Shown: positions 16,328 to 24,919 of the stretch, in pieces
Layout of the letters: each line of letters begins with the position of its first letter
Position numbering within the stretch: position 1 is the stretch's first letter
Origin: Clostridia bacterium
GTDB lineage: Bacteria; Bacillota; Clostridia; UBA1381
DNA length: 39,413 bases
Direction: 5' to 3'
Assembly: GCA_017551095.1 (NCBI GenBank)
Contig: JAFZMQ010000027.1
Coordinates: forward strand, 1-39,413
The notes under the pieces: model-generated
What the model saw: only the letters and a program-made list of their open reading frames with translations
Told to the model about the DNA's origin: nothing
Databases searched by the model: none
Position numbers and translations under genes: made by a program

Positions 16328-17299
16328 ATGAAAAAATTACTTGTAATGATTATTTCTCTTTGTCTTCTTACTTCATGTGCAAACACCGACACCGTAGCCA
16401 CGGTTGGAAAAACGAAGATTACAAAGGGAGAATTTGAATTTTACCTGTCATCTATTAAAAACCAGCTGAGCGGTACGGAGCTTCAAACCGACGAGGACTG
16501 GCAGACGCAGGAAATAGAGGGCGAAAAGGCGATAGAGGTTGCAAAAAGACGGGCTTTGGAAATTGCGGTAAACAACGCGGAATATATCGAGGTTGCCAAA
16601 GCAGAGGGCATGAGCCTTAATGACACAGAAAAACAGCGGATAAAGGATACAAAACAGCAGGTTATTACCGGCTACGGCGGAGAAAAGGCGTACAAGGAAT
16701 TTTTGAAGAAGAACAACATAACCGACAGCTTTATTCAGCTTATGTGCGAATCTACCGTTTACTATGAAAAGATAGCGGATAAGGTAAGGGAGGAAAATCC
16801 TATAACCGAACCGGAAATGCGAGAATATTTTGAAACGGAGAAAGGTGTTTTTGACTCGGAATACAAAAAGGCGAAGCATATTTTGATTCTGACACAGGAT
16901 ACACAAACGGGAAAGTCTCTTTCAGAAGAAGAAATAAAAGAGGCGGAGGAACTTTCAAACAGCCTTTTAGAGCGGATAAATGCGGGTGAGGATTTTGACG
17001 GACTTATGCGGGAATATTCGCAGGATCCGGGACTTACAACAAACCCCGGCGGATATGTATTTACAGAGGGTGAGATGGTGTCGGAATTTGAACAGGCGGT
17101 TGATTCGATTTCCTTCGGTGAAGTGACCATATGTAAGTCAAGCTACGGGTATCACATAATAAAACGGCTACCGATAGAATATGAAGATGTCAAGGATAAG
17201 ATAGAAGATGCCATACTGAAAGAAAGGGTATCGGCAAAGGTAAAAGAATGTAATATCACAGAGACGACAAACGACAAACTAATAAAATCGATAAAATAG
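16328..17299 (+). CDS. parvulin-type peptidyl-prolyl isomerase lipoprotein (PrsA/SurA-like)
   Basis: 323 aa. The N-terminus KKLLVMIISLCLLTSCANTD is a signal peptide with lipobox LTSC, so the mature protein is anchored to the outer face of the membrane through Cys. A SurA_N-like helical region follows, then a parvulin domain near residues 180-290 (KKAKHILILT, FDGLMREYSQDPG, NPGGYVFTEGEMV, YGYHIIKRL). It likely helps fold exported proteins, fitting the secreted neighbours. The ATG at 16328 is chosen over a GTG at 16319, because that GTG is part of the SD (AGAGGTGG). Genes of this type often follow mfd in Clostridia. Confidence 0.93.
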   Translation: MKKLLVMIISLCLLTSCANTDTVATVGKTKITKGEFEFYLSSIKNQLSGTELQTDEDWQTQEIEGEKAIEVAKRRALEIAVNNAEYIEVAKAEGMSLNDTEKQRIKDTKQQVITGYGGEKAYKEFLKKNNITDSFIQLMCESTVYYEKIADKVREENPITEPEMREYFETEKGVFDSEYKKAKHILILTQDTQTGKSLSEEEIKEAEELSNSLLERINAGEDFDGLMREYSQDPGLTTNPGGYVFTEGEMVSEFEQAVDSISFGEVTICKSSYGYHIIKRLPIEYEDVKDKIEDAILKERVSAKVKECNITETTNDKLIKSIK

Positions 17300-17330
17300 T
17301 AAAAGGGTGCGAAATATTGCACCCTTTTAC
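17299..17330. terminator. terminator after the parvulin gene
   Basis: 12-bp perfect stem GTAAAAGGGTGC (17299-17310)/GCACCCTTTTAC (17319-17330) beginning in the stop codon. There is no long U-tract after the stem; the T run is inside the 3' arm, so efficiency is uncertain. Confidence 0.65.
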
Positions 17331-17344
17331 TGTCAAAGATTTTG

Positions 17345-17373
17345 TTGAAAAAAAACAAAAACGGTGATATAAT
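17345..17373 (+). promoter_or_regulatory. promoter of the VanZ-like gene
   Basis: TTGAAA (17345-17350), 17-nt spacer, TATAAT (17368-17373) with an extended -10 TG. The leader is about 27 nt, with GGAGGG before the ATG. Confidence 0.8.
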
Positions 17374-17406
17374 TGAGAAAAACAGTGAACGGATATTGGA
17401 GGGAAA

Positions 17407-17829
17407 ATGGGAAAGAAAAAGGTTTTTGCGGTTTTAGCCGTACTTATGACGGCTTTTATATTTTATAACTCGGCACAACCTGCGGTGGAATCTGCAAAAT
17501 CAAGCGGATTTTTGACGGGCATAGCCATTAATGTGTTGGCGTATTTCGGCTTACACGTCGATTTTGGTATTCTTGAAGTGATACTACGTAAAACGGCACA
17601 TGTTACCGAGTTTTTTGTGCAAGCGGTGTTTATTGCCAATAGCTATTCGGGGAAATACAGAAAAAGGATTGTTTATGTGTTGTTTTTCGGACTTTTAACC
17701 GCTTGTTGCGACGAGTATATACAACTGTTTTTTGACGGCAGAGGCGGACTTATAAGCGACATTTTTATAGATTTCGGAGGCACGGCGTTAGGTACGGCGG
17801 TCTGCGGAATTTTCAGACGGAGAAGATAG
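17407..17829 (+). CDS. VanZ family membrane protein
   Basis: 140 aa with four membrane segments. The family signature is clear: RKTAHVTEFFVQA in the middle and DEYIQLFFDGRGGLISDIFI plus DFGGTALGT at the end. VanZ-like proteins are linked to teicoplanin resistance in enterococci, but chromosomal copies are widespread and their normal role at the envelope is not settled; this copy alone is not evidence of glycopeptide resistance. GGAGGG lies 3-4 nt before the ATG. It is probably co-transcribed with the SLH protein 38 nt downstream. Confidence 0.9.
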   Translation: MGKKKVFAVLAVLMTAFIFYNSAQPAVESAKSSGFLTGIAINVLAYFGLHVDFGILEVILRKTAHVTEFFVQAVFIANSYSGKYRKRIVYVLFFGLLTACCDEYIQLFFDGRGGLISDIFIDFGGTALGTAVCGIFRRRR

Positions 17830-17867
17830 AGTTTTTTAAAAATCTTATGAAAGGACGTGTGCGGAAG

Positions 17868-20849
17868 ATGAAGAAAATTCTGGCATTTTTGCTTGTTTTT
17901 TCAATAACCCTGCCTTGTTTTGCGGCACAAAGCGGCGATATGTCGGAATATTTGTCAAAAGCACAGGAAGAAGGCATAATTTTCGGCGACGAAAATGGTG
18001 TATTAAACGAGGATAAAGAAGCAACAAGAGCGGAATTTTTGGCGATAGCAACGCGGTTTTGGGGACTTTCGGGCGGAGAGAATGTTTTTTCTGATGTGAC
18101 GGAAAAGGATTGGTTTTGCAAAAGTATTGCCGCCGCAAATTTTTGCGGGATTTTTGCAGGAACTCCCGAGGGTGAGGCAAAACCCTATGAGCTTATAAAA
18201 ACAGAGGATGCTATTGCCATAATCGGAAGATACTATAATGCAACGGCACATAAAGGAAAATATACAGGAATTGCGGAGTATGCGGCGGATTATTTCGGTT
18301 ATGCGTTTGAAAACGGACTTTTTTCGTCTTGGCGGCATCTTCCGAATTCAAAACAAGGGGTAACAAAGGGAGAAATAATATCCCTTTTTTACGGGTATAG
18401 GGATAAAAATGTGCAGACCGACTGCTTCCGGGACGGATATCCCAAGCTGTCGCAAAATCAGCAGTTTAATTCGCTTTCTGTTGATGTTATGACAGAGACC
18501 GATTGCGAAATTTCATATGCGATAAGCCAAAAAGACGGCAAAGGATATAGCTGGGTAACGGCTTTTGATAAGCAGGAAGCGGGAACATTAAAAACCATAG
18601 TGATAACGGCGGACATAAACCGTATGTACGATTTGTATATAAAGGCGGTATCGAAAGAGAACGGAAGCAGTAGAATAAGCGAGTTTTTAAATGTCTCACC
18701 TCTTTCTTTTACACAGGGGAACGGAAGCGAGTCCCGGCCGTATGAGATTTATTCTGAAATTCAGCTAAGGCAGATTTCTGCATTTTCAGATAAATCATTT
18801 GTCTTAGGGAACAACATAACAGTTACAGGTGACTGGACGCCGATAAAGAACTTTAAAGGTGTACTTGACGGTGACGGGTACAGAATAAGTGGTATAAAAA
18901 TCAATGACAGCAGTCAAAAGACCGGACTTTTTGAATCCATTAAGGGAGGAACGGTAAAAAATCTTGCGGTTGATGCGGATATAAGCGTAAAGGATACGGC
19001 AGGTATAATTGCAGGAGAGAATAACGGCGGACATATTTCGGGGTGTACCGTTACGGGTGAGGTTTGTGTGAGCGGTGCAAACGGCGGAGGAATATGCGGC
19101 ATTAATAGCGGTGAAATAACCGACTGTTTATCCTCGGTATATTCGGTAAAAGCGGGGAGCTTTGCGGGGGGGATCTCGGGACAAAACTTAGGCGATATCA
19201 AAAATTGCCTGTCAACAGCGGAAACGGTAACCTCCGATATGTATGCAGGAGGAATAGCAGGAACAAATAACGGAGGATTTATATCGGGCTGTGTAGCGGC
19301 TAACATTGCGGTTTACAATACTATGACCTATAACGGAGGAAAGGTCTCAACCAACAGAAATGACGGCGTAATGAAAAACAATTACAGCTTTTCCGAGATG
19401 GTTTCCAATGCCGCAAAAACGGAAATGAGCGCCAATTCAAGAAACGGACTTGAGCTGCCGTGGGACACTTTTTTGGATGAAGGCTTCTATTTCGGAATAG
19501 GCTGGGACGGAAAGAAATGGAAAGAGGCAAAGAACGGATTTAAGCTGATTTGTCCCAAAAATGCCGCAGAACCGATTTTGGAAAGCGGCAGAACACCCTA
19601 TTTTCCAAAAAGGATTTCCTCAGCGGAAGAGCTTATAGGCATAAACAAAAACGGAAAGGGACATTATGTGCTTACAAGGGACATAACGCTTAGTATTCCG
19701 TGGAAGACGATAGACTTTAAAGATGGATTTTCGGGTACACTCGACGGTGACGGACACACAATATATAACCTGACCTTGAAAGGCGAAACAGGAATGTTCT
19801 CAAACATAACGGGCGGAACTGTAAAAAATCTTCGCTTAAAGCAGGTTAAGGCAACCTTTAACACAAGCGGGGGAGTCATTTCCGCATGTAACTACGGGTA
19901 TATTGAAAACTGTATTGTATCAGGCGATATAGCTACTGCAAAAGCAAACAGAATAGGCGGAATAACGGCGGAAAACAACGGAAGAATAGAAAACTGTAAA
20001 GTAGAAGCCGATATAACGGCAAATGTAGATGAGATTACTGTCGGCGGAATATGTGCCAAAAATCTTGGCGTAATAAGCAAAAGTGCATTTTCGGGAGCTA
20101 TAACGGTGTCGGCTGAAAATTCCGTGATAGGCGGAATATGCGGAGCAGATACCGAAGGGTATATTTCTGAAAGTGCCGCAAATGCAGCGGTTTACACAGA
20201 AAAAGGCAACGCTGTTGTTGGCGGAATATGTGCCGTATCGGAAGAAACGCAAGTTTATAAGTGCGCGTCAATGGGCGAACTGCGGCAAAAGGGTGCGGAT
20301 ATTTTGACGGGCGGAATATGCGGAACGGCTGACGCCGCAACGGTTTATAACTGTTTTTCGCAGACTAAAATAAAAGTAGAGGCGGAAAATGCAAAATCTG
20401 GCGGAATATGTGCGGAAGCGGTGGATTCAAATATCCAGAATACCTACGCTACGGGCGAAATACAATCTGCCGGAGCAGAAAGCGTATCAGGCGGAATATG
20501 CGGGGTGGCAGAGAGTTCGTTTATAGTGCAGAATGTGGCTTTAAACCCACTCATTTCGGCAGAAAAAGTAGGAGCAATAGTCGGTGAATATGAAAGCAGT
20601 GAGGTTACCGACAATTACAGCCATCAAAAAGTGCGGAAAATCAGCAAAACGGCACAATCGCCTGATAAAAACGGCACAGTAAAGCCGGAAAAAGATATTT
20701 TAAATGCGGAATTCTATTTAAAACCGCTTTCGGAAAACGGGCTTTTGGGCTGGGACGAAACCGCTTGGACCGAAAAAGACGGGTATTTGCTTCCTGTTCT
20801 TACCGACACGCCGCTCATGGAGAATGTGAAAAATCCCGAATATAAATAG
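17868..20849 (+). CDS. large SLH-domain surface protein with GLUG-type repeats
   Basis: 993 aa. Signal peptide KKILAFLLVFSITLPCFAAQ, then three degenerate SLH domains (~residues 20-190; RAEFLAIATRF, FSDVTEKDWFCKSIAAAN) that would hold it to cell-wall polymer. A short beta domain follows (~195-275). Two homologous modules come next, each opening 'WxxI..F.G.LDGDG..I..(L/I)' then GGTVKNL, and each continuing as GLUG-like beta-helix turns with GGICG, GGISG or GGIAG. The second cluster is a regular 29-30 residue repeat. Many turns end in Asn/Asp-Cys or Lys-Cys, so the fibre is Cys-rich. The ATG at 17868 is used because it gives a clean signal peptide; AAAGGA is 12 nt upstream. It is likely an adhesin or structural wall protein; the ligand is unknown. 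Confidence 0.88.
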   Translation: MKKILAFLLVFSITLPCFAAQSGDMSEYLSKAQEEGIIFGDENGVLNEDKEATRAEFLAIATRFWGLSGGENVFSDVTEKDWFCKSIAAANFCGIFAGTPEGEAKPYELIKTEDAIAIIGRYYNATAHKGKYTGIAEYAADYFGYAFENGLFSSWRHLPNSKQGVTKGEIISLFYGYRDKNVQTDCFRDGYPKLSQNQQFNSLSVDVMTETDCEISYAISQKDGKGYSWVTAFDKQEAGTLKTIVITADINRMYDLYIKAVSKENGSSRISEFLNVSPLSFTQGNGSESRPYEIYSEIQLRQISAFSDKSFVLGNNITVTGDWTPIKNFKGVLDGDGYRISGIKINDSSQKTGLFESIKGGTVKNLAVDADISVKDTAGIIAGENNGGHISGCTVTGEVCVSGANGGGICGINSGEITDCLSSVYSVKAGSFAGGISGQNLGDIKNCLSTAETVTSDMYAGGIAGTNNGGFISGCVAANIAVYNTMTYNGGKVSTNRNDGVMKNNYSFSEMVSNAAKTEMSANSRNGLELPWDTFLDEGFYFGIGWDGKKWKEAKNGFKLICPKNAAEPILESGRTPYFPKRISSAEELIGINKNGKGHYVLTRDITLSIPWKTIDFKDGFSGTLDGDGHTIYNLTLKGETGMFSNITGGTVKNLRLKQVKATFNTSGGVISACNYGYIENCIVSGDIATAKANRIGGITAENNGRIENCKVEADITANVDEITVGGICAKNLGVISKSAFSGAITVSAENSVIGGICGADTEGYISESAANAAVYTEKGNAVVGGICAVSEETQVYKCASMGELRQKGADILTGGICGTADAATVYNCFSQTKIKVEAENAKSGGICAEAVDSNIQNTYATGEIQSAGAESVSGGICGVAESSFIVQNVALNPLISAEKVGAIVGEYESSEVTDNYSHQKVRKISKTAQSPDKNGTVKPEKDILNAEFYLKPLSENGLLGWDETAWTEKDGYLLPVLTDTPLMENVKNPEYK
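19956..20570 (+). repeat. in-frame ~90-bp tandem repeats in the SLH/GLUG protein
   Basis: The word GGCGGAAT, mostly as GGCGGAATATG(C/T)G, recurs at 19956, 20043, 20130, 20220, 20310, 20400 and 20490. The spacing is 87, 87, 90, 90, 90 and 90 bp, so seven coding units of 29-30 codons. Sequence between the words has diverged strongly. This is a protein repeat, not a CRISPR array. Confidence 0.85.
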
Positions 20850-20858
20850 CATAATTTT

Positions 20859-20907
20859 AAAAAGCAGGTAAATGCTTCTAAGACGGGGCATACTTACCTG
20901 CTTTTTT
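20859..20907 (+). terminator. terminator of the SLH/GLUG gene
   Basis: Stem AAAAAGCAGGTAA (20859-20871) with TTACCTGCTTTTT (20894-20906), with additional ATGC/GCAT pairing inside the loop, then a T run. The A-rich 5' side means it could also act on the minus strand, though no gene arrives from there. Confidence 0.88.
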
Positions 20908-20920
20908 TGCAAAATAAATC

Positions 20921-20949
20921 TTGAAGTTTGCATTTTGGTATGTTAAACT
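20921..20949 (+). promoter_or_regulatory. promoter of the SLH-M15 gene
   Basis: TTGAAG (20921-20926), 17-nt spacer, TAAACT (20944-20949) with an extended -10 TG at 20941-20942. A weak -10 hexamer, rescued by the extended element. Confidence 0.55.
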
Positions 20950-20982
20950 AAAACTGGAAACTGTGAAAAAGGGTGAATTTAG

Positions 20983-22398
20983 GTGAAAAAAATCATAATA
21001 GCATTGATTATAGTGTTTTCTGCGTTTTTGGAGACGGCAAATGCGGCGGAGATGTCCGAATGGGCAAAAGGCGACTATTCTTCGGCAAGTGAAAAGGGCC
21101 TTATACCGCTGAGTATAGCGGTAAGCAATCTTACCGATAATGTTACAAGGGGCGAATTTTGTAATCTCGCGATGAATATGTTTGATACGCTTTACACGGG
21201 TGAGGTCAAGCTTTTCGACTGCCCGTTTACCGACTGTAATAATGATTACATAGTAAAAGCGTACTCGCTCGGAATTGTCCACGGCAAAACCGAAACCGAG
21301 TTTTGCCCGTTTGATTCAATAACAAGGCAGGAAATGGCAAAAATACTTGTAAATACGCTTGAAACGGCAGGGAAAAAACTGACGGTGTCAAGCGGAAAGG
21401 ACGAAAAGGCATATAGCTATGCCGATTTTTCAGATGTTGCAAGTTGGGCGGTGCTCGATTTTGTAAAGGTTATAAAATACGGGATTATGAGCGGTGTGTC
21501 CGAAACGGAGCTTAATCCCAACGCAAATGCGACAAGGGAGCAGGCTGTCGCAATAGCAAATCGCAGTGTGGATAAGTTTAAGCCGAATGCGGCGGTTTAC
21601 GCAAAACCGAAACTCACAAATATGGAAAACGGAGCGGAGGTTTCCAATAATCTTTCGGTCACATGGGACAAGAACAATTCCGCAGAGGAATACATAATAA
21701 TCGTAAAGGACGAGGACTGCAACCTGATTGATATTTGCACATCTGTGATAAATCAGGCAGGGATAAGCACCGAAAATTTTGACAAGGGTAAAAGATATAC
21801 AATAACAGTTGCGGAGGTTTCGGATAAGACGGTATTTTCCGACGCCGTCGAGGTCATCTATGACGAGGAAGAGGAACGCTTCCAGATAAATACGGTCAGC
21901 GATAAATATAGGCGTGTTTTCCAAAATGGTACGCCCTTTAAAACCAAGGATGAGGCGGATGCGAATATGGCGACGGTGCAAATACCCGTATGGCATTTAA
22001 AGGACAACGGCACGAAAGTCGCATCAAAAACGGAGCTTGTTGTTAATGCAAATCTGGCGGCGGATGTCGTAAAGATTTTTACCGAAATTTTTGAAGATGC
22101 CGAGCAGTTCCCGATTAAAAATGTTGGCGGATACAGTTGGCGTAATACCGCCATGGGCAAGGTTTCGGAGCATAGCTACGGCACATGTATCGACATAAAC
22201 TATGACGAAAATTATTATTGCTATGCCGATACGGGACAGGCAATAACCGGCAGTTTCTGGAAACCGTTCGAAAATCCCTATTCCATCACGCCCGACGGTT
22301 CGGTAGTGCGGACCTTCGCCAAATATGGCTGGGCATGGGGCGGTAACGCATGGTCAAGGTTACATGATTATATGCATTTCACATACCTTGGCAACTGA
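20983..22398 (+). CDS. SLH-anchored M15-family D,D- or L,D-peptidase
   Basis: 471 aa starting at GTG with AGGGTGA 6 nt upstream. Signal peptide KKIIIALIIVFSAFLETANA. Three SLH domains (~25-200; NVTRGEFCNLAMNMF, SITRQEMAKILVNTL, NATREQAVAIANRSV) dock it to the wall. An Ig/FN3-like domain follows (~205-290; NLSVTWDKNNSAEEYIIIV). The C-terminus is a zinc peptidase of the M15 VanY/DacB-like type: H397-S-Y-G-T-C-I-D404 (the SxHxxGxAxD motif with Cys in place of Ala) and H465 in DYMHFTY. It would trim the stem peptide of peptidoglycan outside the cell. It lies after the large SLH protein but has its own promoter. Confidence 0.9.
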   Translation: MKKIIIALIIVFSAFLETANAAEMSEWAKGDYSSASEKGLIPLSIAVSNLTDNVTRGEFCNLAMNMFDTLYTGEVKLFDCPFTDCNNDYIVKAYSLGIVHGKTETEFCPFDSITRQEMAKILVNTLETAGKKLTVSSGKDEKAYSYADFSDVASWAVLDFVKVIKYGIMSGVSETELNPNANATREQAVAIANRSVDKFKPNAAVYAKPKLTNMENGAEVSNNLSVTWDKNNSAEEYIIIVKDEDCNLIDICTSVINQAGISTENFDKGKRYTITVAEVSDKTVFSDAVEVIYDEEEERFQINTVSDKYRRVFQNGTPFKTKDEADANMATVQIPVWHLKDNGTKVASKTELVVNANLAADVVKIFTEIFEDAEQFPIKNVGGYSWRNTAMGKVSEHSYGTCIDINYDENYYCYADTGQAITGSFWKPFENPYSITPDGSVVRTFAKYGWAWGGNAWSRLHDYMHFTYLGN

Positions 22399-22504
22399 TT
22401 GACTTGTTAAAATTGCCCACAGCACCGCTTTTCGTTCGGGGCAGTACACTTGTACGGCACCGCTCACCCAAAGCGGCACTGTGAACAATTTTTCCTTCGT
22501 CAAT
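22398..22504. repeat. dispersed palindromic element, copy A
   Basis: The core 22409-22492 begins AAAATTGCCCA and ends CAATTTT. It pairs as AAAATTG/CAATTTT, CACAG/CTGTG and CCGCTTT/AAAGCGG, separated by small symmetric internal loops. The apical hairpin is CGG-g-GC-a-GTAC-ACTT-GTAC-g-GC-a-CCG. Outer ATTGAC (22398-22403)/GTCAAT (22499-22504) may extend it. The right end runs into a 55-bp tandem repeat. Two related copies lie at 30178 and 37374. Confidence 0.85.
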
Positions 22505-22618
22505 GGAGTACGCCGTCGCCAAGAAGGACAATAATCTGCGAAATTTTTCCTTCGTCAACGGAGTACGCCGTCGCTAAAAAGGGCAGCAATCTGCAAGATT
22601 TTTCCTTCGTCAATGGAA
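22489..22618 (+). repeat. 55-bp tandem repeat, ~2.4 units
   Basis: Units start at 22489, 22544 and 22599 with TTTTTCCTTCGTCAA. Unit 1 and unit 2 differ at 8 of 55 positions, and all eight are transitions. Unit 3 stops matching after about 19 bases. The remaining intergenic sequence between the M15 gene and typA is the terminator and promoter listed separately; no credible gene is seen in the 350-bp spacer. Confidence 0.9.
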
Positions 22619-22647
22619 ATCACAAATTTAATATTCAAAAAGTAAAT

Positions 22648-22675
22648 AAAAACGGTGGCGAAAGCTACCGTTTTT
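22648..22675 (+). terminator. terminator upstream of typA
   Basis: AAAAACGGTGGC (22648-22659), GAAA tetraloop, GCTACCGTTTTT (22664-22675): 12 bp with one G-U pair and a T run. It ends transcription from the SLH-M15 gene and the repeat region before typA. Confidence 0.9.
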
Positions 22676-22688
22676 GTCAATATTGCTA

Positions 22689-22717
22689 TTGTATAATCAG
22701 AAAAAATGTGATAAAAT
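22689..22717 (+). promoter_or_regulatory. promoter of typA
   Basis: TTGTAT (22689-22694), 17-nt spacer, TAAAAT (22712-22717) with an extended -10 TGA. Starts just after the terminator, with the ribosome-binding site about 20 nt downstream of the predicted start site. Confidence 0.6.
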
Positions 22718-22750
22718 AGAAAAACAATGCAATTTACAGGGGGAATACGG

Positions 22751-24574
22751 ATGACAAACCGTGAAAATATAAGGAATATCGCAATAATCGCACATGTTGA
22801 CCATGGTAAAACAACATTAGTTGATGCGATGTTAAAGCAGTGCGGTATTTTTCGTGATAATGAGCAGGTAGAAGAGCGTGTCATGGACTCTAACGACTTG
22901 GAGCGTGAGCGTGGCATAACCATTCTTGCAAAAAACACGGCTCTTTACTACAAGGACATAAAAATAAACATAATCGACACTCCCGGTCATGCCGATTTCG
23001 GCGGCGAGGTGGAGCGTGGGCTTGAAATGGCGGACGGCGTTCTGCTTTTGGTTGACGCTTTCGAGGGTTGTATGCCGCAGACGAGATTTGTTCTTTCAAA
23101 GGCGTTGGCACTCGATTTAAAGCCGATAATAGTGGTAAACAAGGTTGACCGCCCAAACGCAAGGCCATACGAGGTTGTTGACGAGGTTTTGGAACTTTTT
23201 ATTGATTTGGGTGCAAGTGAGGAACAGCTTGATACGCCCGTGATTTTCGCGTCGGGAAGGGACGGCTGGGCAACTGCCGAATACTCGCCCGAAAAGCCGT
23301 CAAGCGACTTAAAGGAACTTTTTGACCTCATTGTAAAGGAAATCCCGTGTCCGAAATGCGAGGATGACGGACCTTTCCAAATGCTTGTTTCCAACATTGA
23401 CTATGACGAGTACACGGGCAGAATTGCGGTCGGCAAAATCCAAAGGGGAACGGTTAAAACAGGTATGCCCCTTATCGTATGCAAACCGGACAGCAAGACG
23501 CTTAACGGCAGGGCGGTAAAGCTTTACACCTTTTCGGGACTTTCCAAAACGGAGTCAGATGAGCTGGGTGCAGGTGATGTTGTGGCGATTTCCGGCATAA
23601 CGGGGATAAATATCGGGGATACTTTATGTGACATAAATGCTCCCGAGCCGCTGCCCTTTGTAAAGATTGACGAGCCCGTCCTTTCAATGACATTCAGCGT
23701 AAACGATTCGCCCTTTGCAGGGCAGGACGGGAAATTTGTAACATCACGGCATTTACGGGACAGGCTCATGCGAGAGCTTGACTCTAACATAAGTTTAAGG
23801 GTTGAGGAAACCGACTCAACCGAGGCGTTTGTCGTATCGGGGAGGGGTGAGCTGCACCTTTCGGTGCTTATTGAGAATATGCGTCGGGAGGGATATGAAT
23901 TTCAGGTATCAAACCCCGTTGTAATCTACAAAACCATAGACGGCGTAAAGTGTGAGCCGATAGAACGGCTTACGGTGGACATCCCCGAGGAATTCACAGG
24001 AGTTATAATGGATGGCATTATCGCAAGGCGAGGCGAACTCGTAAATATGACGCCGTCGGCACAAAGCTATACAAGGCTTGAATTTCTCATTCCGTCCAGA
24101 GGACTTATCGGCTACCGCAGTGAGATGCTTACACAAACAAAAGGAACAGGAATAATAAACAGTATTTTAGAAAGCTATGAGCCTTATAGAGGCGATATAA
24201 ACCAGCGGAACAGAGGTGCCTTAATTGCATGGGAAACAGGCACGAGCATAACCTACGGGCTTTACAACGCACAGGAAAGGGGAACTCTTTTTATCGGTGC
24301 GGGTGTTGAGGTTTACGAGGGTATGATAGTCGGTGAAAATGCTAGGAACGAGGACATTGTAGTAAATGTCTGCAAGAGGAAACACGCCACAAACACGAGG
24401 GCGTCAGGCTCTGACGACGCATTAAAGCTTACACCGCCCAAGAATCTGTCATTAGAACAATGTCTTGATTTTATCGCAGACGACGAGCTTTTGGAGGTAA
24501 CTCCAAAGCATATGCGTATGCGAAAGAAAATTTTAAAAACCGACCTCCGTGCAAAAGCGAGAGCGAGAGCGTAA
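22751..24574 (+). CDS. typA: translational GTPase TypA/BipA
   Basis: 607 aa, the family length. A ribosome-associated GTPase needed for ribosome assembly and stress growth. G motifs: AHVDHGKTT (G1), ERERGIT (G2), [11 protein letters not shown] (G3), [10 protein letters not shown] (G4) and FASGRDG (G5). EF-G-like domains II, III and V follow, then the TypA-specific C-terminal domain ([20 protein letters not shown]). The ATG at 22751 is chosen because a GGGGGAA ribosome-binding site precedes it; an upstream in-frame ATG at 22727 lacks one. It leads a run with yhbY and nadD-yqeK. Confidence 0.97.
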   Translation: MTNRENIRNIAIIAHVDHGKTTLVDAMLKQCGIFRDNEQVEERVMDSNDLERERGITILAKNTALYYKDIKINIIDTPGHADFGGEVERGLEMADGVLLLVDAFEGCMPQTRFVLSKALALDLKPIIVVNKVDRPNARPYEVVDEVLELFIDLGASEEQLDTPVIFASGRDGWATAEYSPEKPSSDLKELFDLIVKEIPCPKCEDDGPFQMLVSNIDYDEYTGRIAVGKIQRGTVKTGMPLIVCKPDSKTLNGRAVKLYTFSGLSKTESDELGAGDVVAISGITGINIGDTLCDINAPEPLPFVKIDEPVLSMTFSVNDSPFAGQDGKFVTSRHLRDRLMRELDSNISLRVEETDSTEAFVVSGRGELHLSVLIENMRREGYEFQVSNPVVIYKTIDGVKCEPIERLTVDIPEEFTGVIMDGIIARRGELVNMTPSAQSYTRLEFLIPSRGLIGYRSEMLTQTKGTGIINSILESYEPYRGDINQRNRGALIAWETGTSITYGLYNAQERGTLFIGAGVEVYEGMIVGENARNEDIVVNVCKRKHATNTRASGSDDALKLTPPKNLSLEQCLDFIADDELLEVTPKHMRMRKKILKTDLRAKARARA

Positions 24575-24586
24575 AGGAGAAAGGAT

Positions 24587-24892
24587 ATGTTAACAAGCAA
24601 ACAACGGGCGTTTTTGAGGAAACAGGCAAACGGGCTTGACCCGATTTTCCAGATAGGCAAGGGCGGAATTACCGACGAGGTAATAACGCAACTTGCACTT
24701 GCGTTGGAATCGAGGGAGCTTATAAAGGTGCATATTTTGGAAACGGCACTTTTGGACGCAAAGGAAGCTATAAACGAAGTTGCAAAACGGCTTAAAGCCG
24801 AGCCTGTTCAGGCAATAGGCTCAAAAATCGTTATCTACAAACGGGCGAACAAGGAGAAAAACAGAAAAATTGAACTGCCTAAGAATAAGTAA
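24587..24892 (+). CDS. yhbY: CRM-domain ribosome assembly RNA-binding protein
   Basis: 101 aa, a single CRM/YhbY fold. LTSKQRAFLRKQANGLDPIF and the RNA-binding loop IGKGGITDEV are diagnostic, as is LIKVHILETALLDAKEA. It binds pre-50S particles. AAGGAGAAAGGA precedes the ATG, 12 nt after typA. In Firmicutes yhbY usually precedes nadD-yqeK, as here. Confidence 0.95.
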   Translation: MLTSKQRAFLRKQANGLDPIFQIGKGGITDEVITQLALALESRELIKVHILETALLDAKEAINEVAKRLKAEPVQAIGSKIVIYKRANKEKNRKIELPKNK

Positions 24893-24919
24893 TTTTTGTC
24901 TTGGGAAGCGGTAATAAAA

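Noticed and set aside
17407-17829. Vancomycin/teicoplanin resistance locus
   Set aside because: A lone VanZ-like protein; no vanH, vanA/B ligase, vanX or two-component genes are nearby, and such copies are common in ordinary Clostridia.
19956-20570. CRISPR array
   Set aside because: The 90-bp periodic word is in frame, short (10-13 bp) and part of a continuous protein repeat; no cas genes are near.
22489-22618. CRISPR array
   Set aside because: The repeats are directly tandem with no spacers of unrelated sequence.
22450-22719. An 89-codon open frame across element A, the tandem repeat and the terminator
   Set aside because: It is composed of the repeat units and a terminator hairpin, has no ribosome-binding site and ends in the typA promoter. 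It is a by-product of repeats, not a gene.
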